From: Bactericera cockerelli
Lineage: Eukaryota; Arthropoda; Insecta; Hemiptera; Triozidae
Assembly: GCA_024516035.1 (NCBI GenBank)
Contig: CM044961.1
Location: 5,887,515-5,951,514, forward strand
DNA: 64,000 nucleotides
Direction of reading: 5' to 3'
This document shows, piece by piece, positions 47,683-59,200 of this stretch. The notes below the pieces were generated by a model that saw only the letters and a program-made list of their open reading frames with translations, did no database searches and was not told where the DNA came from. The translations under genes were made by a program, and so were the position numbers. Numbering within the stretch: position 1 is the first letter of the stretch; each line of letters begins with the position of its first letter.

Positions 47683-50600
47683 GTGAGTAGCTTCGATTTG
47701 TAGTGCTGGAGGGTTTTTTTTTCTCTCTAATTAGGCGCTTTAACTCTGTGTTGCAACAGGTCGTTCGCGCCGTCTGGAGGTTATGCTTGCATGAAAATTG
47801 AATGATTTTTTCATAACTGCAACTCAACCTACAAGTTATCCTCCCATTTGGGATTTTTACCACATAATAATATGTCTTGGACTTACTGCTGGAATAATGG
47901 GACTTAATAGTCTCAATCGGGCAGTATAAATAAGGCGATATTATTATTATTAACCTTTTAACCAAAGCAAAAGTAAATACATATCTCTTTTCCAAAGGTT
48001 AATATTAATTGTTGTGTGTTATGAAATAATACAATATCAGTATGCATGCGCGGATATAGCCTTCTTGTTCTGGGTGGGCACAATCGCACGAACTAGCGGG
48101 TTGCACCTGCCGCTTCGCAAGTCCATCGCGCACACACACACAAAATGTCAATTTTTTTTGTGTCACCCATCCATTTCTTTATCCCAGAAGCTGAAAATAT
48201 ACTTTCTGAAGATCTCTGAAGTCAGATTTGATGGACAAATCTTGAACCACAGCAGCACTCCTAAGTACCTTGGTGTACCTCTTGACAGGACTGAATCTTG
48301 GAAAGAGACTTGGGAGAAATACTGTCCAGCACAATTCAAACAAATGCCTTGTATAGAGACTCAACCCCCAGTATTTGATGCTAAACGGAAAATATGGGTA
48401 ACTCTAAACCGAATAAGAACCAATACAGGGAAATGTGCTTATTCTCTTCATCAATGGGGTAAAATAGAAACTTCAGTGTGTGACCGTGGGGCAGCCCAAC
48501 AGGCTATTCAACATATAATAGCTACACCGGATTTTTGGATGATTTTGTTTACCAATCAGAAAATGCTATCAAGTACATTGAAAAACTTGATATCCAAATA
48601 TGAATCTTTTCTGTCATTCTTTATTGTTTCTCTTTTTTTATTACTTTGATTTGTTCTTGTTGTTGTAAATGTTAATAAAAGCTAATGCTATGCGATAAAT
48701 AAATAAATCTTCCCAAGGCAGTGTGCTCAGCACTGGAGAACTTTACCATAATTGGTAATGTTGGTGGTCCTAGGCTCACGCGGCCTGTCAGAACCCCTCA
48801 ACAAGACAAAACTACCGAAATATATAGTATCTATGTCCCATGTCTTCAACTTTATAATATATTAATAATTCATATTTCCAGTAAATTCCAGCTTTGCAGC
48901 GGTTCTCATACTATTTAAGCTCATTTCCGGTCAAAACCCTACTGAGTTAGGGCCGAGATAAACGACAAGATTAAATTCGTCTAGGATTCGTTAATTCAAG
49001 CCACTTTCACTTCACAGCTGATATAAATGTCCTATGATTGGTTGAAATTCCCACCGGAGGGCGTTTTTAGGGACAGTGTAGAGGTAGTTCATCTAATCCT
49101 GTTTCATAATCCTGCCATAGTCAGTAAAAGTAAAAAAATTAAGTACTGAGGTCGGTAGTCAGTAAAAGTATTTCGCACACCCCTGATGTGCCGAAGTCAT
49201 CTCTCAGCAAATTTTCCACCGTCATCTACGTTTGCTGAAATTCTCATTAATGACTGGACATGGTCGATACACTGTTTGTCACATGGACATGCAAACATGC
49301 ATTCTATTTATAGTTCATTCAAATTCAATATTCATATCTGCTTGCCTACCCGAGGGTTTTGAAATTTCAAATTCAGAGCCCCGTAAGCTTGTGTGTTTTG
49401 TGTCACAGCATCAGCTCATAGAAAGCATAATACATTCATGCAACATGTAAATTCGTGTAAGACAAATGCAAATTCTGTCTCCTTCCCCTGTCTGGTCAGG
49501 ATTAGGATAAATATGGAGATTTGGGGTTGAATTCGTACGTTACTTTGAACATTTTCCGATCCGTAAGCTCTGGGTTCAAAACCCAGCCGGGACAAGTTAT
49601 CCTCCCATTTGACATTTTGAGTTTTACTACGTAATAAGGGTTGGGTGGAAGAGATTGCCACAAGCAATAACCCCGCCCTTTAGGTAGGACATTATTGTTA
49701 TTTTCTTTTCTTTTTTACTTATTTGTTTTGTCATTTGTTTGTTCTTTTTTCTTCTCTCTTTTCTTAATTTTATACTGTTGCCTGTTTGTCCTCCTAATAA
49801 AGCTTAAAAAAAAAAAAATAATACGTCTTAAGCTTACTGCTTGAATAATGAGACTCATTAGTTCTATATGGGCAGTAAAAATAAGGCGATATTATTATTA
49901 TCGTCTAACAAGGAGAACCCGTCATGAGACGATTTTCTTGGTAGTTTGCCTGTCTGCGTGTGATAAGTTCTACCCTCTTTTTTACTTTATTTATCCTATA
50001 ATAAGGAAAGTATTGTATTTAGTTAGGGTTTAACGTCGCTTTCAACTGCATGGTCATATCACGATGGGTCAATTCCTCTTAAATACATAAAACTGTCAAA
50101 CGTAAGAGTTTGTCAACAGATGTGGCACGTTCAATACACCAGGGCCCTAAAATTATGGAACGTTAAGTCTGGTGAAGACATGGATAGACCATTCTGTTTT
50201 CAAATCCATTCATGGTCATCCATTCACGGCTGAGTAAGATTAATTTGAATAGCTGGGTTGTTTACCCAGCGAATAGTGGGTAAATCCTTAGACGTGATAA
50301 TATGACAATCTAGTTGAAAGTGACGATAAACACAAAAATTCTGGTGTAAACATCACACGACTTTAATGAGGAAAAATTCATGCACTGGGTGGGATTCGAA
50401 CCAACGGATCCCTACGCTACCTGGATTACCAGAGTAGCGCGTTAACCACTTGACTACCAGAATTGCTAGTTTTTTTTTGAATAAAATAGTTCTTTTTATT
50501 TGTACAATAATAATATTTCTTAATATTATCTCCTAAGCTTATGCAAACTTCTGAGGAGATGGTGGCTTTTGCTTTTTCAGTTTCACCGAGGGCAGATCGG

Positions 50601-53600
50601 ACAAGGAGATACTGGATGAACTTCTGCGACACACTCGCTACGACAAAAGACTTCGGCCGCCCATTGACGGAACTCTGACGGTGAACATGTCCGTGCTACT
50701 GCTTAGTCTGGCGTCCCCGGATGAGTCCAGTTTGGTGAGTGGCGGGTGGCGGCTCTACTCACCCACACAGGGGGTGCCACGGGATTGATAATATCGATGG
50801 CATTTTTTTTTTTTTTTAAAGATGAGTGTTTCACAACCGTTTTTATTTCGTAGCCATGCCACAGGATATTGTATTTGTGAAATACAATGAAACAGGATAT
50901 TGATAAACAATATGCATGCAAATTGTATTTGTATATTTTTATTCTTTAACTTTTTGTGAAATAGTTTGTTAAATGTTTATATTGGATTCTTTCCGTTAAT
51001 AAAAGTGCCTTTGAACACCTTTACCATTACCATATTATGTCATCAACGAGGAACGCATGACAAGCCGAATTTTGTGTTTTTGTGTCGATTTCATCTGTAG
51101 TAGCTTCCGTTCTTCTATTCTTTTTTATCCTGGGATAATATTTATAGTATCATTCGTTTTAAATCCTTCCTCAGCCAAAATATCTTTAGAAATAACCATA
51201 ATACTTAACCCTTGACTGCATAATGTAGCGTATCTGCTACATCAACTTTATGGTATCTCTGGTACTATCTGGGTGTTTTTCTTTTCTTTTTTTTAATCAT
51301 GCAGTCATTATTTGTGTTGTTGACTTTTGGCCAGTCAAAGTTGCCACAACCGTTCATTATAAAACAGGATTAAAGTAATTCAGTATAAGAGTATAAACAG
51401 AAAAGTGAGGAGTTGTACTAGATATACAAAAATATCAGAACATACCTGGACAGCTGTTTCGAGCTTATTTTGATCTCATTAGCAGGTAATTGTTCTGAGT
51501 ATCCATGCCATCAACTAACCGTCAACTTTTAATGCCATCAACTTTTAATCAGTATAAACAGAAAAGTGAGGAGTTGTACTAGATGTACATGAATATCAGA
51601 ACATCTTGGACAGCTGTTTCGACCTTCCTTGCTCTGTCGACCTGTCAGCAGGGAATAGTTCTGAGTGTCCATGTAATCAAGAGTTAAGCTAAGCCAGACA
51701 GGCCCTCAGATTGGAGTTTCAACCAATCACAGCGTACTATAGCCCGAGTTGAGGGACAGTCTAGCTTATCTTAACTTTAATCCTGTTTTATCTTTAATCC
51801 TTTCTTAATTATCTTTATTTCTATCTTTAATCCTATCTTAACTTTAATCCAGGTATGTTCTGATATTCATGTATGTACAGAAAATACATGAATATGTTCT
51901 GATATTCATGTATTTTCTGTTTATACTGATTAAAATGGAGAGGTTAGTTGATGGCATGGATACTCAGAACCATTACCTGCTGATGAGAGCAAATAAGCTC
52001 GAAACAGCTGCCAGGTATGTTCTGATATTCATGTACATTTAGTAAAACTTCTCTCTTTTCTGTTTATACTGATTCTGATCTAGCTTATCTGAAATCTCAT
52101 TCTGATTTATAATTCGCCCCTTAAATCACGCACTCCTTTTCCAGAAATACGAGGTCGAGTTCCTCCTCCAGCAGCAGTGGCACGACCCGCGGTTGGAGTA
52201 CTTCAACCAGACCACCTACGACTTCCTCAACGCCATCCACCACCACAGCGACATCTGGTTGCCCGACACCTACTTCATCATGCATGGCGACTTCAAGGAC
52301 CCTCTCATCCCTGTCCACTTCGCCCTGCGCATCTACCGCAATGGCACCGTCAATTACTTGATGAGGCAAGTGAGAATGGAGGGCAACACGCTCGTGACTG
52401 GTTTAATGTTAATGCCTAAGGCATTAACTTCGCCCCGGATTACAATACATTGTACATTTAAATTTATTATTTTTTTTCCATATCTTATTTTGTAAATACC
52501 TATTGTTCATTTTTTTTTATCTTTGTTAATAATTTATTGTTGTATGTATTGTATAAAAAATAAAGTGTAAATAAATAAATAAATAAACTGGTCTCTAATG
52601 CCGGGTCCACACTAAGCGAACATTGTTAGCTAACAATGTTCGCAGTGTGAACCCGGCATTAGAAAATGTTTTTACGACTTGTTTGAAATCGCGAACATTG
52701 TTAGCTAACAATGTTCGCTTAGTGTGGACCCGGCATTACATTGCCTTGCCAGCCTCCGTGGCGTAACGGTTGCGACTACTGCCCGTAGTCCAGAGATCCT
52801 GAGTTCGATTTCCGGTTGGAGCAGACTTTTCGCATAGAAAATTCTGTTCCCTCCAAACATGTGACCTCCGTCCCATCCTCTCACCACCGTGATTTAGGTA
52901 TCAATACCTATCTCACGGACACGGAATTATTATTGTTACATTGCCTTTACCCAAACGTATTTGTGACCGACATTGTTGACCTGCTTCCACTGCTGAATGC
53001 CCTGTAATGGGCACCAATTTTTTGTGTCGTTAGCTTTTGGCCAGTCAATGCTGGCACCAAACGTTCATTATGAAACAGGGTAACACGCTCGTCGTAATAT
53101 GACCATGCAGTTGAAAGCGACGATAAACCCAACAAAAACAATCACATCCATTGTCTGTCCCGTTAGCTCGGTGGTAAAGGCGGTGGTCTGGTAATCCAGA
53201 GGTCGCGGGTTCGAAACCCAGCCGGGACATGACATGATATCTTCTCGTTTGGGATTTTTACCACATAATTATACGTCTTGGGCTTACTGCTGGAATAATG
53301 GGACTTAATAGTCTTAATAGGGCAGTATATTTTCCATCCATATCTCCTATAATTCCTATTTTATACTCTTCTTTGCTTGTCTCTCAATTTCATACCCAAG
53401 TTCTCCATGAGCTCAGTAGGTAAACTGTCATATATAATCTGCCGTGCCGGCATGAATATTTATTTAGGTATTACTTAAGGATAAACTACAAAGTGAATGT
53501 TGTAAATTATAAATTAAATTATGAACTTGGTCTGTGATTTTTTTTTATTTTTTATTACAGACGGCATTTGATTCTCTCTTGTCAAGGTAGTCTGCATATC

Positions 53601-56226
53601 TTCCCGTTTGATGATCCAACGTGTTCCTTCGCCATGGAAAGCAGTAAGTACTAATTCATGGTTAGTAACTTGGGCCCGAAGTTAAAATAGGGTTGTAACA
53701 AAGAAGAACCAGATCTTCTCTCATGTCGGAATTTGTAGCAATCACAGCAAAAAAGTCAGCAATACACCTCCTACATATTCGATTAATATTGAATAATTTT
53801 ATGAATGGTAAACGCTCCGTCCTCTCCACATTATGAAAAGTAGTTTATCATTTGAAAAAATGAATTTACGACTTGGTTTTTTTTTCACACAAGTTCTTTT
53901 CGGGGGATATCATCGTTTTTTGTTATTTTTTTTAACACGATAAAATTTATGTTTACGATGAAAACCTTAATTTTGTACTTATTTGTTCTTCCCTAGCTTC
54001 ATTTTAATATATGATTTTTCTATCGAAGATGCCTCTAATTGGACGAGTTATTAATGTGAATAATATTTTTTGATTTTTTTAATAATATGTTGGATTAATC
54101 ACTACGTAGGTATGTAAATAATTTATTCTGTAATTTTCATAGCTTTTATACCTATTTAATTTAACAATTTATGTTATGTTATCCAATTCTTCTCCTGAAT
54201 ATCCTACTTATCCCAACACCATCTGATATTCAGCCCTTCTTCCTCAGTTTCCTATGAGCAATCCGCCATCGAGTATGTGTGGAAGAATGACGAAGACACA
54301 CTGAGGAAATCGCCTTCACTAACCACTCTTAACGCTTATCTGATAACAAACCGGACCATATCCTGTCCCACTAAGACAACGTGGCGAGGTAAGTCACCAA
54401 ATACATTTACTTCTAAAGAATACGTGTAAAAATATTTTTTTCTTTTTTGTAAACATGTGAATTTTTACAACCACAAAAAATGTAAATATTTTCTTTTTTG
54501 TTTAAAAATGTATATGTGTATTTGGGGTACGTTAAGCAGATATATAACTAGCCTTATCAGGCTAGATGTAATCAGGTACACAAGAATTCTTATTGGTCCT
54601 CATTCATCTAATCACAATTTCTTAAAGCAGTTTTTTAGCTATGAGATTTACATTTTAAATTAGTAAATTTTAAGGTAATTCGCATTTTAAATTTGTAAGA
54701 TATTAAGGTACCTAATTCGCATTTCATTTTTCTAATATGCTAATTTGTAATAAATAGGTAGATGGAATGAATTAAAATACAGTTCATCAACCTATATAGC
54801 TATGCTTTTTCCTCTGATACTCTGTGTTTTGGGTTCGATTCTCACTCGGAAAACCATAACCTAGTATGTAATTATTGTTTACAAAAGTAGTTTCTGTAGA
54901 GTTATGATTTTGAGTAAATTCAATCTCAGAAAATCTATCCTCATAATGAATGAGGCAAGATTTTCAACATATACGTTGTATAAACACAACCTCACATAAA
55001 ATTCAGCAAAGTAGTTGGTGTGGAAGCAAAGTTTAAAAGAAAATAGAAATATTGAGTTTTGAAATGATACTTTTTTGTATACGTTGGAAATAGAACTTTG
55101 CTTACCTATATTAGTCTTAGTTAACTAACATTTGGAGCTGTATGTATGAACAGTTGAATTTTTTCTTTCTACTTTTATTAGTTATTTTATAAAACTTGTT
55201 ATTTTTATTATTAAATTATTTACTAAGCAACAGCATAAATAACATTCTTTGTTAAACGTAAAATAACAATTACAACGAAAATAAAAAAAATGGAAACAAT
55301 TTAAACAATAAAAAAAAAGAAGAAAAAATAGATAAATATATACACATACAATATTATGTCTTCATTAAAGGGCGGAGTTATTGCAGGCCAAGTATTGCAG
55401 GCAGATAATCATAACTTGGCTGTACAATCTCGTCCATAGATAGTACTCAAAAGACATTGTTTTGTTTATTGATACAGCTCCAAGATACAGAATTGTACCC
55501 ATGTTAAATGAATTCAACAATTAAGAGTAGGTTTCTGTTTCAAGTGTTGCACGTTTCATTGCATTTTCAATCAGGGTCTTTAATTTCGAGTCATATAATA
55601 TCACGATTTTGACCTACAATAATCACCTGAAATAATTGTCTGTCTTTTTTTCTAATAATGTTAATGTACATAAGTATAACAAAAACACAAGGAGCCATTT
55701 AAATTATTTAGAATGCAATACTGAAGGTATTGGTGCACTTTTTGAAATTTTGCCTTGTATGACTATTTTAAATAGAGTTGATTATTTTTGACAAACATGG
55801 ACTAATATTTACCACACAATATGTTCAAATGAAGCACAATCCACTACATGAGGCTATCGAATGTAATTACAGTTAATGCATGAAGCTTTTACGTAAATTC
55901 AAGTATGTTAATATTGTTGCATATCAATACCTAAGCGACATATAGTACATACCTATGTATTCTATAATAATGTAGCATATTTTAGTTTTCATGAGAGGTA
56001 TCAATGCTGAGTGGTTTGAATATGTTCATTTCATTTGTATTCTTATTAAAGCTTATTATTCCACATTTTTCTAGAGTTTTAAAGAGCTTGTAGTTCTATG
56101 GTATTGAAAATTTTCTTGATTCATTTATAATTTTAGAATCCTATTTTTTTTCGAGAGGAGGAAGAAAATTTGCATCAGACAACGGCGTAGGTGAATTCCT
56201 ATGAGCCAGGGAGAAGGTTTTTTACC

Positions 56227-56260
<34 letters not shown>

Positions 56261-59200
56261 ACCTTCATCTACATAATTTTGTATTTGTTGCCCTGGAACC
56301 GCCGAGTGGCATAAGAAAAGCTTAGCATCCTATCCAAGCTTTTCTTATTGACGTACATGATACTCGTACAATACAAACGGGTTGAATAATATTATGAGTA
56401 CGATTTAGGTCTAGAATTCAAACAAAAAGGGTATGCGTCTGAAGAAAACAACCTTCATTCCTTTCGATTAGAAGTCGAAAGAAATATTTTTAATAAACAA
56501 TCATTTAGAATTTCAGGTTATTAGTTTTAATTATTACGCATGCTCAGATATGATGAAAAAGTTATAATTTCCACTATCTATACCGATGGTTAATTTTACA
56601 TCGATATTCACTATCCAACTAGTGAATTTTGCATTTTAAACATATAAATACAGTTCTACCTTGGGCTGTTTGTAAAACCACCCCTTTGTAATCGGTCTTC
56701 ACTTTAATAACCTCATTATACATGTATAATATAACTAATACTATACATGTCCATGTGTATGTATGATATCTGTATAAAAGAGCGTTTGCAAATAAGAGTT
56801 CTTATGTTTTGGAAATTGAAACTCAATACATATACCTATGTACATTGTTCAATGTACATAGTAGTCAGCTGAAGAAGAACATAAAATAAATATTTACTCG
56901 AAACAAGAGATAGGAAGATTTTGTTCTAAAATCCAAAGCAAACAGAATAAGGAACAATTTTTGCTGTCTGGAAAAATTTCGTACATAATATCGATTCCCA
57001 AATAGGATTGTGACTAATTTTGATTATCAGTTTCACATAGGTTTAGTGTAAAAGATATACAGGGCATCCATAAAGTCTCACCTAGGGCTGGGTTTCTCAA
57101 AAACGACTTAAAATATCAAAAAACGCAAAAACCCGTATTCCTTTATTTTTAAGAGGATTAATTTTCAGCCAAAAATTTTTTGCCTACACGGCCCCAGTCA
57201 GGCTGGGCATGGACCAACTTTAAAATCTTAAATAGAATGGTATGTCTTGTGACATATTGTTTTAAAAGTCTTAGTGAGAGAAGTTCATTACAGCAAATTT
57301 CAGTGAGCTGTGATTTACCGTTCTTGAGACAGGGTCGGACGTCCTGCGTAATATCCATATATTTTGACCTATAACTCGTTAACCGTAAATAATGGATAAA
57401 TTTTTTCTTGTTAATAATCACTCCTTATGGTAAGAACTTTCGAACATGTTATAACTCGACATACTCTGTTGATGTTAGTTTCTGGTCAGTTTCGTCAGCC
57501 AGCCGGACGAACAGTCGAAAAAATTTTAACGAAAAAACAAATCAAGTTTTAACTTGTTCGAAAGGTCTTGCCATAAGGAGTTATTATTAGCAAGAAAAAT
57601 GTTCTCCATAATTTACAGTTAACGAGTTATAGGTCAAAATATATGGATATTACGCAGGATATCTGACCCTGTATCTCAAGAACGGTAAGTTGGAGCTCAC
57701 TGAAATTTGCTGTAATGAAGTTCTCTCAACAAGACCTTTAAAACAATATGCCACAAGACATACCATTCTATTTAAGATTTTAAAGTTGGCCCATGCCCAG
57801 CCTGACTGGGGCAGTACAGGCAAAAAAAATTTGGCTGAAAATGAATCCTCCTAAAAATAAAGGAATACGGGTTTTTGCGTTTTTTGATATCTTAAGTCGT
57901 TTTTGAGAAACCCAGGCCTGGGTGAGACTTTATGGATGCCCTGTATTTTTTATTTAAATAATCAATGTTTTATAGAATATCTCAATTTTAGTGGAAACAA
58001 TTTTACCTTTTACAATATCCAACATCATATCCATAACAAAGCTCATGTTGGTCCTCATCCTCTTGCCACAGTGGTCACTAGCCAGACACAAGGTTACTCT
58101 TTTTACAACTTTGCATTAAAAAAAGGTCCCGATAAAGTTTGAGAATTCCTGAGACCATCCTCTCTCATATGGGACTTGGCTCCCTACCAATATAATTCAT
58201 GTCTGGAGGCCCTTTCCTCCGAATACTTCTTCCAATTTGTCATAAAGCATTTTTATTTTCCTCTCACGCCATGTGAAGTGCTCGGGCAAGCAGTTTGTAA
58301 CTTTTGGCAGTAAAATATTGTGGCCTAGATGATACAGGCAGATATTTAACTACCTTCTTATCCAACCGAGGGATCATTCCCCGTTAAAGAAAGAAGGGAA
58401 AATGCGGCAATATGTTGGAAAATCTCATTCTGGGGAACATTTTTTATGCCAAAAATTTACAAACTTGAACAAAAAAGACATAACATCTACTTTCCAGACA
58501 CATGTAAGTAAAAAGGTGGCTGAACATGAATCCCTTATCCTTTTGGAATAATTCCTTTTTATAAAATTGTAGGAGAAATCTAAATTGCATGTTCCCAGAT
58601 AGTCTTCGAGATATACCCATACAATGAATGTTTATTACAAAAGGAACATATCGCCGAGGTTTTTGTGTTTTAAATTTGAACCTAAATAATCAATTTGTAT
58701 AGGCGGGAAAAATACCATGTGTTTCATTTTAATCAGATAATTTTGTCTACAGTAGGCGTACACAAAACTTTTTAAATCACAAATGTATAATAATAATAAC
58801 ATAAATCTATGTATGTTCGGGATTAATTATTTGTAGAATTAAAGCATCATTGAATATTTTACTAAACTTTGACGAGAATCTTGAAATTTAATTAGGATGT
58901 TGGAATTAAAAGAAACGCAAAGGCAAGTTGTTCATTTCATCAAGAACTTGAAACTTCCAGGAAACATTTAATTACTTTGAGAAAGCATAACTTGGAATAG
59001 ACTGCCATTCAAAAGATGCGAAGTTTTATGCAAATGAAGAGAGAGAATGTTCAGATGACACTAACAAGGAATTAAATCTCTTAATGACTTGTAAAGGCGC
59101 TTTCAGACGAATATCATTGAAGAGTCCTATTGCCATGTTTGTGAACAAAATAATTTGCTCTTGAGAATTTCTCGTCGTGTGTAAACTTCAATAATTTTGC

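Noticed and set aside
48014..48184. 5' part of the 211-aa frame at 48 kb as a host gene
   Set aside because: The recognisable part is Jockey reverse transcriptase; the leader is chance read-through with a CA repeat.
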